Source: Bacteroidales bacterium (GTDB lineage Bacteria; Bacteroidota; Bacteroidia; Bacteroidales; GCA-2748055). Taken from it: 64,000 bases of DNA. Positions 25,402 through 34,892 of this stretch are shown one piece after another; the stretch's first letter is position 1; the number at the start of each line of letters is the position of its first letter. The stretch is from contig JAGLOO010000006.1 in the NCBI GenBank assembly GCA_023138875.1, positions 103,086 through 167,085 of the forward strand. Reading direction: 5' to 3'. A program made the translations under genes and the position numbers. The notes under the pieces were generated by a model that ran no database searches, was not told the DNA's origin, and saw only the letters and a program-made list of their open reading frames with translations.

Positions 25402-28400
25402 TTACTCAATCCAGAGAGAACCGGAAAGTCTAATATCCCCGGATGAGCTTCCTACCATGATGGAAAACTCACCGGATTCTACGGTCCAGTGAAGATCCTT
25501 ATCCAGCATTTTCAACTGGTCGAAACCCAGTTTAAAATTTACCAGCTTTGTTTCCCCTGGTTCAAGGCTTACTCTTGCAAAATCTTTGAGTTCTTTGACG
25601 GGTCTCACCACACTGCTGATCCTGTCACGTAGATACAATTGCACAATTTCCGTACCGGTTCTGTTGCTTGTATTGGTGATCTCCGCGGTTACCCTGAACG
25701 CACCAGAGGGACCGGACCGCCCGGGTGATATTTCCAGGTTGGCATACTTAAATTCAGAATAAGACAATCCATATCCAAAGGGATAGAGGGGACGATAATC
25801 CATATCTGCGTAGGAATTGCCCCAGCCTTCATTCAACCAGTAACTTTTCGATGGTTTGTGGTTGTAATAGACTGGCAATTGTCCCACATGCCTCGGTATT
25901 GTCACCGGTAGCTTGCCAGAGGGATTATAATCTCCAAACAGGATATCGGCAATGGCATCTCCACCCTTTTCACCGGGGATCCAGGCTTCTAAAATGGCTG
26001 GCACATGTTCATCGATCCATGGAATGGCCAGCGGTCGTCCGTTAATCAGGACCACCACAACGGGTGTTCCGGTTTCACAGACCTTCCTGACAAGCTCTTT
26101 CTGTTTTCCCGTAAGCTCCAGGGTGGCCACATCATATCCTTCACCGGAGGTCCCCGTGCCGTTTTCCTTCTGCCATTCATTCTCGCCCAGGACCACCACA
26201 GCTACATCCGAAGATTTTGCAGCCTTCACAGCCTCCGATATTTCATCCAGCTCATCTCCGGTCACAAGGCACCCTTTCACATACCTCACTTTTGTTTGAT
26301 CGGTGACCTTCCCGTTGATCCCATCCAGGACGGTGACAATATCCTGCAATACCACATTGGAGGTGTAATCGCCCAGCTGGTTCTTCTGATCATCAGCATT
26401 GGGACCAATCACAGCAATGGAGGAGATCCCCTTAGCCAGTGGCAATGTTCCATCCTCATTCTTAAGTAAAACAGCACCCTGCCGTGCGGCTTCCAATGCC
26501 AGTTGCTGATTTTCTTCCGTGTGAGATACCTGCAATGCCCGTTCCGGATCTACGTATGGATTGTCAAACAGCCCGAGCCTGTATTTCAACTCCAGCACCC
26601 TCCGCACAGACCGGTCAATGGTTTCCATGGATACATTGCCTTCCTTTACATTTTCAACCATCTCGCTGAAATAGCCCTGCTGGAAGGATATGCTTACATC
26701 CATCCCTGCATTGGCAACCATTGCTGCAGCATCTTTGATATTCCCGGCCAATCCGGTGTAGACCAACGTATTTACTCCTCCCCCTTCACTCAATACCACT
26801 CCTTCAAATCCCAGTTCACCCCTGAGGATTCCTGTCAGAATCTTTTCCGAGCTATGTGCCGGGATGCCATCGATGGCAGGGTAAGTGGCCATCACTCCCA
26901 GGGCCCCGGCATTTTTTATTCCAGCTTCCCAGGGAGGTAAAAAGACCTCCCGCAATACTCTTTCGGAAATTTCCATGGCGCCCCTCTCCAGCCCGCTTAC
27001 CGGCTGGCTCTGTCCCGGATAATGGCACAGTCCGGCTACCACCTTATCTTTTGCCGATATATCACTTCCCTGGACAGCCTTTACAACGGTCTCAGCAATC
27101 CTTGAACAGAGGTATGGATCCTCACTGTACCCCTCCTGGTTCCTGCCCAGTCGCGGATCCCGGTTGGGCTCAATCACAAGGGTAAATAACTGATGAATTC
27201 CCACAGCCCGCGCTTCCCTCGCTGCAGTCTCATAGACCTGGCCCAGGAGATCCATGTTCCAGGTACTCCCCAGGGCTGGTCCTTCGGGAAAGATGGTGCC
27301 TCCCGAACACATCAGTCCGTGGGTGCCCTCTTCGGTCTGCAACAGAGGTATCTTCAACCTGGTTTTTTCCAGGGCGATCTTCTGCAATTCATTGTGGTAA
27401 TGAGCCTGCTGTTCAGGTCCTTCATGAAGGATATGGTTGGCCAGGGTAAAAAAGCCTCCCCCGGGACCAATACCTTCCATAAACGTCCCTTCTGCGAACT
27501 TCCTGCAACCGTCCATCTTTTCTTCAATTGTACGACCCAACTCCGAGAAGTAGACACAGGGCATGTTCAGCTGACCAATTTTCTCCTCCAGGGTCATGCG
27601 AGAGATCAGATCCTCCACCCTTTCCTCAACCATGAGGGCCGGGTTAAGATAGGGTAACATCGGGGAATGGGGAGGGATCCCCCTTTCCGATCTTACATAC
27701 CTTCCCACCTTTTCCACATGGTCAATCCATATCCCGTTATCCGGGTCTGAAGCATACCTGCAGAGGGAATCGATGGTTGACAAAATTGAAGTCTGTGGTC
27801 CACCTGTGCCCATTTCATGGCCGGCCAGCACCAGCCAGCTGCCTCTTGCCCTGGCTTCCTTAATGAGGACCATGATATCTTCAAATGTCTTCCCGTCCAG
27901 CTCCATACCGGTAAGTTGTGCAAGATCACAATAAACCGGATCGTTGGGTCCCTCATCCATCCAGGTCCTGCCTGTTTCGAACATGGCAGATACCAGCGGG
28001 ACATAGCTTCGGGTTTGATGTCCCCTCCCCACATAGGTCTGCCCGCAGGGATATCCGAATGAAGTCGGAGTAATCCCCAGAACATCTCTGATAAACCGGT
28101 TGGCAGAATCCAGCTCATGGCTCATCTGAACAAGGGTATAATCCTCCAGGGCTGTCTCCTGGGACCAGGAGAAATTGCCTGTACAGGGGTGTACAAGGGA
28201 GTGGTTCCCCATATCATGTCCATTGGAAACAGCTACCTTCCATCCATCCACCCTCTGTATCATTCTCTCGGGGGAGAGATAAAAGGTTGCCTTCATCCCG
28301 TAGCTGTCCAGGATCGGAAGGCCTTTGTCGATCTGGCTCAACCGGGCATCGTCAAAAGTGAGACTGAGGGCCATCTTTTTACCGTCCGGCCACTTGAACG

Positions 28401-28503
28401 CCGTTCCTTGTTGTGCCGGGATATTCTCATCATACCCCTGGGCGAATAAGGTCATGGACAACAGTAAACAAATAAGAATGGCAGAAAACGATTTTCCATT
28501 CAT
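25402..28503 (-). CDS. Polysaccharide deacetylase-GH3 fusion protein
   Basis: A 1033-residue secreted protein; the ATG at 28503 precedes a clear signal peptide. Residues about 35-275 are a NodB-like polysaccharide deacetylase: ALSLTFDDAR with Asp51/Asp52, NHSLVHP with metal ligands His101 and His105, and LAGHEMG with His229. Residues about 285-1033 are a BglX-type GH3 enzyme: ISRMTLEEKIGQLN, IEPNRDPRLGRNQEGYSEDP, the C-terminal sandwich LPVTIPRHVGQLPVYYN, and a fibronectin-III-like end. At the nucleophile position the family SDW/SDG is replaced by LSEGGG (Glu573), and the KH motif reads LCH. The GH3 half may have altered chemistry. The combination suggests deacetylation and cleavage of one glycan. 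Confidence 0.87.
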   Translation of the reverse strand: MNGKSFSAILICLLLSMTLFAQGYDENIPAQQGTAFKWPDGKKMALSLTFDDARLSQIDKGLPILDSYGMKATFYLSPERMIQRVDGWKVAVSNGHDMGNHSLVHPCTGNFSWSQETALEDYTLVQMSHELDSANRFIRDVLGITPTSFGYPCGQTYVGRGHQTRSYVPLVSAMFETGRTWMDEGPNDPVYCDLAQLTGMELDGKTFEDIMVLIKEARARGSWLVLAGHEMGTGGPQTSILSTIDSLCRYASDPDNGIWIDHVEKVGRYVRSERGIPPHSPMLPYLNPALMVEERVEDLISRMTLEEKIGQLNMPCVYFSELGRTIEEKMDGCRKFAEGTFMEGIGPGGGFFTLANHILHEGPEQQAHYHNELQKIALEKTRLKIPLLQTEEGTHGLMCSGGTIFPEGPALGSTWNMDLLGQVYETAAREARAVGIHQLFTLVIEPNRDPRLGRNQEGYSEDPYLCSRIAETVVKAVQGSDISAKDKVVAGLCHYPGQSQPVSGLERGAMEISERVLREVFLPPWEAGIKNAGALGVMATYPAIDGIPAHSSEKILTGILRGELGFEGVVLSEGGGVNTLVYTGLAGNIKDAAAMVANAGMDVSISFQQGYFSEMVENVKEGNVSMETIDRSVRRVLELKYRLGLFDNPYVDPERALQVSHTEENQQLALEAARQGAVLLKNEDGTLPLAKGISSIAVIGPNADDQKNQLGDYTSNVVLQDIVTVLDGINGKVTDQTKVRYVKGCLVTGDELDEISEAVKAAKSSDVAVVVLGENEWQKENGTGTSGEGYDVATLELTGKQKELVRKVCETGTPVVVVLINGRPLAIPWIDEHVPAILEAWIPGEKGGDAIADILFGDYNPSGKLPVTIPRHVGQLPVYYNHKPSKSYWLNEGWGNSYADMDYRPLYPFGYGLSYSEFKYANLEISPGRSGPSGAFRVTAEITNTSNRTGTEIVQLYLRDRISSVVRPVKELKDFARVSLEPGETKLVNFKLGFDQLKMLDKDLHWTVESGEFSIMVGSSSGDIRLSGSLWIE

Positions 28504-28604
28504 CTTGCAAAGTTCAATCAGCCTATCTTTTTTTGATCCCATCTCCGAATTGATTGGTGTTTGGTTTTATTCTATAAATTTAGATTTTTAATCCATATTT
28601 CGCC

Positions 28605-29795
28605 ATGAAGGTTCACATAATTGATTCCTCCCAACATATATTGCTGATTCCCGGAATTGTTCTGATGATGGTCTCCTGCCAGATATGTTCCCAGGATCAT
28701 ACAGTTTCAGTGGATGACAAAGTAGAAGGCATGCTGATAGGTTCCGCCATCGGGGATGCTGCAGGGGGACCGGTGGAGTTTGTCTCGCCACCCATCCGCA
28801 GCTATTGGTCCACCACCGATGAAAAACTAACCGAAAAAGGACTGGAAGAACTGGCGGCCCTGTTTGCTCTGAGAAGTTATCCCAAAGAGGCGGAGCCCTT
28901 TGCCCAGTGGGAAGCTTTTGGACCTCCCGGAACCATCACAGACGACACCAGGTTCAAGATGATCCTTTTCAATACCCTGAAAAATTACAATGGTGACTTA
29001 AGCCTGGAGACATTCGCGCAATCCGTATTTGATTTCAGGGAAGAACTTCCGGAGAAGTACAGGGACAACTATGATGATTGGATCCCGGAGATCGCCTATG
29101 CCACAAACTGGGCCCTGGGCAAGAGAGAAAATGCCTATCCTGCAGAGCGGATCTGGGGAGGAATTCCCACCATGGAAGGACAGATGCCTTTTCTACCCAT
29201 TGCAGCACTGAAGCCCCACGATCCTGCGTGGTGCTATCTCAAAACTTACGAGTTGGGATATTTTGATACCGGAGTGGCCAAGGACATGAACTCGGCACTG
29301 GTGGCCGGACTGGCAAGGGCCCTTCAACCCGATGGATCATGGCAGAATATGGAAGAAGCCATGCGAACTGTGGACCCCTATGGTTATAACAAAACACTGT
29401 ACGTGGAAAGGGAGCTGGTTAAATGGCTAAACCGTGCCCATCATTTTGCTCAAAGAGCGGACGGAAATGTTGCCAGACTGTTCACCATACTTGAAAACGA
29501 ATTACAGACCGTATACTGGTGGGAAGCCTGGGTACCCATTGTGATGGTCTTCGCAGTGGCTGAATTGGCCGGTTACCATCCCCTGGCCTCCATGCAGATC
29601 ATCATGGAGTTCGGGCACGACACCGACTCATATGCACAGGTCATGGGAGCCATCCTGGGTGCCATTCACGGAAAAGAGGTCTTCCCGGCTTCAATGCGGA
29701 ATACAGTGAACCATCGCATGAAGGAGCAGTTCAACCAGAACATAGATGACTGGATCATATTGATCGATGCTTACAAGTGCAGCTTTAATAAGTAA
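28605..29795 (+). CDS. ADP-ribosylglycohydrolase-family lipoprotein
   Basis: A 396-residue protein with an N-terminal hydrophobic stretch ending MVSCQ, probably a lipoprotein. The ADP-ribosylglycohydrolase fold is shown by MLIGSAIGDAAGGP (about 44) and the metal-binding GTITDDTRF (about 107). A late EFGHDTDSYAQVMGAILGA segment (about 327) supplies further Asp ligands. Family members remove ADP-ribose from proteins or hydrolyse related N-glycosidic bonds. An exported version between carbohydrate genes may act on nucleoside-like or other glycosidic substrates. It is divergent from the deacetylase-GH3 gene and 4 bases upstream of the GH65 gene. Confidence 0.83.
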   Translation: MKVHIIDSSQHILLIPGIVLMMVSCQICSQDHTVSVDDKVEGMLIGSAIGDAAGGPVEFVSPPIRSYWSTTDEKLTEKGLEELAALFALRSYPKEAEPFAQWEAFGPPGTITDDTRFKMILFNTLKNYNGDLSLETFAQSVFDFREELPEKYRDNYDDWIPEIAYATNWALGKRENAYPAERIWGGIPTMEGQMPFLPIAALKPHDPAWCYLKTYELGYFDTGVAKDMNSALVAGLARALQPDGSWQNMEEAMRTVDPYGYNKTLYVERELVKWLNRAHHFAQRADGNVARLFTILENELQTVYWWEAWVPIVMVFAVAELAGYHPLASMQIIMEFGHDTDSYAQVMGAILGAIHGKEVFPASMRNTVNHRMKEQFNQNIDDWIILIDAYKCSFNK

Positions 29796-29799
29796 ACCA

Positions 29800-32136
29800 A
29801 TGAAGAATATGATGGATTATGGCAGAGGGACCGGTGAGGTAAAAAACTGGTTGGTATCGGAAGCAACTTTCAATACACAATACCAGGGGAAATGTGAGGC
29901 CGTATTTTGCCTGGGGAACGGCTATATGGGGATCAGAAGTGCTACAGAAGAGAGTTACACCGGACAGGTACGAAATTGTTTTGTAGCTGGCACATTCAAC
30001 CGCTTCGACGAGAGTGAAGTGACGGAATTACCCAATACTGCTGATGTGACCGCCATTGATATATATATTGATAATGAATTATTTAGCCTAGAAAAAGGGC
30101 GCTATGATCAGTACCACCGGACGCTCAATCTGAAAACAGGAGAACTGGAGCGCACATTCAACTGGACAAACAGAGAAGGTAAGCTTTTCAGATTTCGGTT
30201 CTCCCGGTTCGTCTCTATGAACGACCTGCATCTCATTGCTTTAAAAGTCACCATCACACCAGTCAATTGTGAAGCTGACATCAGAATCATCTCAGGAATC
30301 AATGGCCGGATGACCAACAGCGGTTCTCAGCATTTTCAGGAAGGCGTGAGAAGGGTTTTCGATAAACGGCACATCCAGATGGTTCAAAAGACGATCCAGT
30401 CGGACATTTACTTTGTTCATCATTCCACCCATACGCTCGAATGCCATGGAGAGGTTTCCTCTGGTTTTGAAATGGATCGCAGAAGGGTTTATATGATCTA
30501 TGATCTACATGCCGGTGATGGTGGTACTGTTACCCTCGAAAAGATTTCGAATGTACATACCTCCAGAGACAGGGAAACGGAGCAACTTGATCCGGAAGGG
30601 CTTAAAAATCATTCTTTATCGCATATTCGTATCCAATCTCAATCCGGATATGATGAGCTGCTGAAAGACAGCATCAGGGCCTGGGCACGTCTCTGGTCTG
30701 ACATCGATATTGTAATTGAGAGTGAAAACGGTTTCGATCAGCTGGCCATTCGTTTTGCGCAGTATCATCTGCTCGTGATGACCCCTAAGCATGATCCCAG
30801 GTTCAGTATTGGTGCCAAAGGTTTCTCGGGTGAAGGTTACAAGGGTCACACATTCTGGGATACGGAAATTTTTGTCCTGCCGTTTTTTACCTTCAGTTTG
30901 CCTGATATTGCCAGGAGCTTGCTTGAATACCGTTACTTGTCCCTAAGCGGAGCCCATGAGAAAGCAAAAGTGAATGGATTCAGGGGAGCCATGTACCCCT
31001 GGGAATCAGCCTGGCTCGATGATGGTGAGGTCACACCGCTCTGGGGAGTTGCAGATGTTATAACAGGTAAAGCAATGCAGATCCGGACCGGGGTCAATGA
31101 GCTGCACATTACGTCAGATGTGGCTTTCGGGGTCTGGCAATATTATCTTGTAACAGGGGATGAGGATTTCATGAAACATCATGGTTACGAGATCTTCTTT
31201 GATACTGCCATCTTCTGGGGATCTCGCCTGGAATACAATGAGCAGAGCGATACATACCACATCAACAATGTCATTGGTCCCGACGAATACAAAGAGCATA
31301 TCAATGACGATGCCTTTACCAATCATATGGCCCACTGGTGTATCGAGAATGCTATATACTATTACGACCAGTTAAAAGAGAAGGATGCGGCAACATTGAA
31401 CCGGCTCAATAAGAAGCTGGCTCTGGATCATGAAATGAAGGCTTTAACAGGGGTGTTGAATAAGATCTACCGACCACAACCTGACCAGGAATCAATCATT
31501 CCCCAGAATGATTCCTATATGAAGAAGAAGATCATTGATCTGAGCAAGTATAAAAGTCAGCAGCAGGTTGCATCCATTTTTAAAGACTACAACATCGATC
31601 AGATCAATGAAATCCAAGTAACAAAACAAGCATCCGTTGTCATGCTCCTGTACCTGCTGGAGCATAAATTCACCCATGAAATCAAGAGGGCTAATTTTCA
31701 CTTTTACGAATCCAGGACCCTTCATGATTCTTCGTTGAGTCTCTCCTCGCATGCCGTCCTGGCTTGCGATGTGGAGCAGATTGATCTGGCCTACAAATTA
31801 TTCCGCACTGCTTCTGAAATTGATCTCGGACCAAATATGAAATCATCAAATGAGGGAGTTCACGCCGCATCCCTGGGGGGTATATGGCAGATCATCGCAT
31901 GTGGATTTGGTGGCCTGCGAATGGTAGGAGGGAAACTTCGCATCAATCCCACCTTACCCCGGCAGATAAAATCTATCATGTATCCAATAATATGGAAAGG
32001 AAATCCGCTTGAGGTTACCGTATCAAAGGAAGGTATATCCATAAATAACAAGGGCGATGAGACTGTTGAAATCACTATTCTTGACAAGGAATACAGGATG
32101 AAACCGGGCAGATGGGATTCACATAAAACGAGTTGA
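29800..32136 (+). CDS. GH65 family disaccharide phosphorylase/hydrolase
   Basis: A 778-residue protein; the ATG at 29800 follows the previous stop by 4 bases and leaves no signal peptide, so it is cytoplasmic. N-terminal super-sandwich: FCLGNGYMGIRS (about 36). Catalytic alpha-barrel: GEGYKGHTFWDTEIF (about 344) and VIGPDEYKEH with the general acid Glu496. C-terminal: SSNEGVHAASLGGIWQ. GH65 enzymes phosphorolyse maltose, trehalose, kojibiose or nigerose; a hydrolase role cannot be excluded. The usual beta-phosphoglucomutase neighbour is absent. Confidence 0.9.
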   Translation: MKNMMDYGRGTGEVKNWLVSEATFNTQYQGKCEAVFCLGNGYMGIRSATEESYTGQVRNCFVAGTFNRFDESEVTELPNTADVTAIDIYIDNELFSLEKGRYDQYHRTLNLKTGELERTFNWTNREGKLFRFRFSRFVSMNDLHLIALKVTITPVNCEADIRIISGINGRMTNSGSQHFQEGVRRVFDKRHIQMVQKTIQSDIYFVHHSTHTLECHGEVSSGFEMDRRRVYMIYDLHAGDGGTVTLEKISNVHTSRDRETEQLDPEGLKNHSLSHIRIQSQSGYDELLKDSIRAWARLWSDIDIVIESENGFDQLAIRFAQYHLLVMTPKHDPRFSIGAKGFSGEGYKGHTFWDTEIFVLPFFTFSLPDIARSLLEYRYLSLSGAHEKAKVNGFRGAMYPWESAWLDDGEVTPLWGVADVITGKAMQIRTGVNELHITSDVAFGVWQYYLVTGDEDFMKHHGYEIFFDTAIFWGSRLEYNEQSDTYHINNVIGPDEYKEHINDDAFTNHMAHWCIENAIYYYDQLKEKDAATLNRLNKKLALDHEMKALTGVLNKIYRPQPDQESIIPQNDSYMKKKIIDLSKYKSQQQVASIFKDYNIDQINEIQVTKQASVVMLLYLLEHKFTHEIKRANFHFYESRTLHDSSLSLSSHAVLACDVEQIDLAYKLFRTASEIDLGPNMKSSNEGVHAASLGGIWQIIACGFGGLRMVGGKLRINPTLPRQIKSIMYPIIWKGNPLEVTVSKEGISINNKGDETVEITILDKEYRMKPGRWDSHKTS

Positions 32137-32147
32137 ATAATGCAGTT

Positions 32148-32289
32148 CTAACTCCCTTTTTTACCGGTCGCACTCACCTGGATCTCTTCCATTTCTACTG
32201 GAGATTCTTCCATTTGAATCTGCATCTGAAATTGTTGCTGCAACCAGGACCTATCAAATTGATCAGTAAACAAATGTAAAAGAGGATCA
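32148..32289 (-). other. Unassigned short open frame after lyase fragment
   Basis: Just beyond the stop of the lyase fragment, a different minus-strand frame stays open for about 47 codons. It reads DDPLLHLFTDQFDRSW, then MEESPVEMEEIQVSATGKKGS, before a TAG at 32148. It has no start of its own. It may be the tail of another broken gene or chance; I do not recognise it. Confidence 0.2.
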
Positions 32290-32829
32290 TCAATACATCC
32301 CGTCCAGAAGGTTTTCGACCAGTCTGCTTACATTTTTCCGGTTCTTGAAGGATGCAGTGATTCCGTAAAAAGCCGCCTGTGGGACCTTGTTTCCCTTCCC
32401 TTTATTATTTAATAATATCCCGGCCTTTCTCGTCAATTTATCCATAATAGCTGAAGGAAGGATTTTCGCAAGGGCCCTGGCTATTTTGACAGAACTTTTT
32501 GAGGCATTGTATTCCCGGACCAGCGTAGCGTCGTTTCCGATAATCTCTTCCAGATCTCTCAGAAACTCTTCTTCCTTACCAATATTAAGCTGCGTGACTG
32601 TTAAATGTAAAGCATCCGGGAATTGCAGGCGGTCAAGATGCCAGCCTTTGGAGCTCAGTGCATCCCCGATGTTAAAGATATCTCCTTTCTTAGAAGTAAA
32701 GGCCAGTACAGACATATCGGGATGTCCGATAATGTACAAGCTTTCGTATTTCTCAATGCCCTGCTTAATTCTTCTCATTGGCCCAGACAACACTGATGGC
32801 AATCCAAAGGATCCGTTACATGTAGTCAA
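32290..32829 (-). pseudogene. C-terminal fragment of a PLP-dependent decarboxylase/lyase
   Basis: The frame carries only the C-terminal third of a group II PLP enzyme of the sphingosine-1-phosphate lyase/tyrosine decarboxylase type: RRIKQGIEKY, IIGHPDMSVLAFTS, DALSSKGWHLDRLQFP and LHLTVTQLN. The cofactor-binding Lys domain that should precede it is missing. The frame instead enters the end of the lipoprotein gene at 32831. Full-length relatives exceed 400 residues. It is a truncated pseudogene, possibly left by a deletion that also brought the lipoprotein gene next to it. Confidence 0.75.
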
Positions 32830-32830
32830 A

Positions 32831-33604
32831 TCATCCTGTAGTCCAGGTTCCGGAATATTCAGAATCACCTATATAATACACCCAGGAACCATTGCCAAGG
32901 GCATCCCACTCCATGTGATAGAAAAGTGCATCCATTGAATAGTAATCAATGTATCCGGAACCATCCGGATTGATCACTATGTGAAAATGCAGGTAATAGT
33001 TGTACTCCGCATCGGAAGAATCGTAGTACCAGTGCACCTGATATTTACCAGACTGGTCTACACTCCAGGTATATTTCCAGTACAGATCAACATAATCCTC
33101 TTCAGGTTCACCACCGTAGATATATACCCAGTTGAAATTATACACCATCTCTCCCTGGCTGCCATCCTTCATTTCCCATGCATCGATATAATCATACATG
33201 GGTCCGGCGCCAAACTGTATATCCATGGACCAATACCTCTTTGAATTGTCCTCATCATAGGTCCAGTAGAACGTGAAGCTCTCACCACCGTAGCTCCATG
33301 TCCAGCTCCAGGTATCTCCAGCCATGGCAGATTTCTTGTCTGACTTCTGTGCATTTTCCGGGGGCACCATATTGCCCATAAAGCTTGACATATCAACCGC
33401 CGATTCAATAAAACCAACACATTGCTGTGCATACTCATCATTAGAGCTTGTAAGACCTGCAGGAAGCTTTGAAAGCACCTCCTGTGAATCAAAAGACATC
33501 TTTTCGAATGCGGGAGGTTCTTCCTCTTTTTTGCAGCCGCCTGCTACAACTGCCAGTAATAACAACCCGATCAATCCTTTCAGGTAAAATATATTTTTCA
33601 TCAT
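32831..33604 (-). CDS. Hypothetical lipoprotein rich in aromatic residues
   Basis: The start at 33604 (Met-Met) gives a lipoprotein signal ending VVAGGCKKEEE, with the lipidated Cys at about 24. After an acidic segment, residues about 95-255 are unusually rich in Trp and Tyr (WSWTWSYGGESFTFYW, YWSMDIQF, VDLYWKYTWSVDQSG). They form a predicted series of beta strands resembling small barrel or lipid-binding folds. The family is not recognised. A good promoter lies upstream and the gene is probably monocistronic. Confidence 0.7.
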   Translation of the reverse strand: MMKNIFYLKGLIGLLLLAVVAGGCKKEEEPPAFEKMSFDSQEVLSKLPAGLTSSNDEYAQQCVGFIESAVDMSSFMGNMVPPENAQKSDKKSAMAGDTWSWTWSYGGESFTFYWTYDEDNSKRYWSMDIQFGAGPMYDYIDAWEMKDGSQGEMVYNFNWVYIYGGEPEEDYVDLYWKYTWSVDQSGKYQVHWYYDSSDAEYNYYLHFHIVINPDGSGYIDYYSMDALFYHMEWDALGNGSWVYYIGDSEYSGTWTTG

Positions 33605-33658
33605 TGGTAAAATTTTATTGTAATTAAATAATTGATTTCTAGATAATTCATCTATAAT

Positions 33659-33690
33659 CAAAGTTAAGGGTTATATTTATACTTGTCAAT
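33659..33690 (-). promoter_or_regulatory. Promoter of the aromatic-rich lipoprotein gene
   Basis: On the minus strand ATTG (33690-33687) is followed after 20 bases by TAACTTTG (33666-33659), an exact TAnnTTTG. The box ends 54 bases before the ATG at 33604. Confidence 0.55.
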
Positions 33691-33718
33691 ATTATTTTGT
33701 TTTAAAACATGTTAATAA

Positions 33719-34816
33719 ATGAAGTTTTTACAGTATAGGTTTGCGATAACTATGCCCATTCTGATCCTGTTCATGACTGTTTTCCAAAGCTGCAGGCAAG
33801 GGCAGGATGACCGGATCATCGGGGTGAAAATATATGACCACCAGGGATCGTTGGAAGAGTTGTTCAGTGAGTGGAGGGACCTGGGGATCAATACGGCATT
33901 TTCAAGTCTGGCTCTACTTTCCTCTGATGAATACAGGCTAGCGGCAAGAGAGAATGGCATTTCCATGTTTGTGATCTTCCCGGTTTTTTTCAATCCGGAG
34001 GCACTGGCTGAGTCGCCGGACCTGTATGCCCTAACCCATCAGGGTGCAATTGCTAAAGAGGAGTGGGTAGAATTTGTATGTCCGTCCAGCGAAGAATACC
34101 GCAATCTCATGGTAGAAAATGCCAGAGATATCATCAGGAAATATGATCCGGATGGGATCAGCATTGATTTTATACGCCATTTCGTATTCTGGGAGAAAGT
34201 GTATCCGGACCGGAATCCAGCTACCCTTCCTGTTACTTGTTTTGACTCAACATGTCTGGCGCATTTCCAGTTAGAGACCGCTGTATCAATTCCTGATTCG
34301 CTCACCTCAACAGCTGAAACTGCAGGATGGATCACGGAGAATCATCACAATGAATGGACAGATTGGAGGTGCAACCTGATCACCGGTATGGTACAGGAGA
34401 TTGCTGAAGCCGCAAGTGAGATAAAACCCGGTATCTTGATTAATATTCACCTGATCCCCTGGGCTCAGGAGGATTTTAATGGTGCCATCAAAACAGTGGC
34501 CGGGCAGGATATTCCGGCATTATCACAGTACGCAGATTTCCTCTCTCCCATGACTTACGCCCATATGGTAAAAAGAGAACCACCATGGATCCATTCCATT
34601 GTTAAAGACATATATCTACAAACAGAAAACAAAATCATTCCTAGCATCCAGGTGAACAAAGCTTATCTGGACAAGGAGCTTGATCTGGAAGAGTTTGAAG
34701 AATCCCTGTTGGAAGCATTAAAACCACCCTCAGGGGGTGTGGTTTTCTGGTCGTGGGAAAGGCTCAACCAGGAAGCTGACAAAAAAGAAGTGTTGAAGGA
34801 CATTATTATGAATTGA
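33719..34816 (+). CDS. Putative glycosidase-like TIM-barrel lipoprotein
   Basis: A 365-residue protein with a lipoprotein signal (MTVFQSC, Cys at about 25). The body resembles the hypothetical glycosyl-hydrolase GHL families: a barrel with YDPDGISIDFIRHFVFW (about 142), where the Asp residues sit at a strand end as in catalytic sites, LINIHLIPWAQEDF (about 240), YADFLSPMTYAHMV (about 276) and GVVFWSWERL near the end. Such proteins are thought to act on polysaccharides, but activity is unproven. The next gene starts 76 bases downstream. Confidence 0.65.
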   Translation: MKFLQYRFAITMPILILFMTVFQSCRQGQDDRIIGVKIYDHQGSLEELFSEWRDLGINTAFSSLALLSSDEYRLAARENGISMFVIFPVFFNPEALAESPDLYALTHQGAIAKEEWVEFVCPSSEEYRNLMVENARDIIRKYDPDGISIDFIRHFVFWEKVYPDRNPATLPVTCFDSTCLAHFQLETAVSIPDSLTSTAETAGWITENHHNEWTDWRCNLITGMVQEIAEAASEIKPGILINIHLIPWAQEDFNGAIKTVAGQDIPALSQYADFLSPMTYAHMVKREPPWIHSIVKDIYLQTENKIIPSIQVNKAYLDKELDLEEFEESLLEALKPPSGGVVFWSWERLNQEADKKEVLKDIIMN

Positions 34817-34892
34817 TGTTTTGGATGAACAGCCAGGACGATCTCCCGCTAATATTTAATACTTTTATCCTCCAGAACCAATTTCCGCTCCC

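Noticed and set aside
25850..28450. Long plus-strand frames opposite the deacetylase-GH3 gene
   Set aside because: They are antisense to conserved GH3 and deacetylase motifs and have low-complexity translations.
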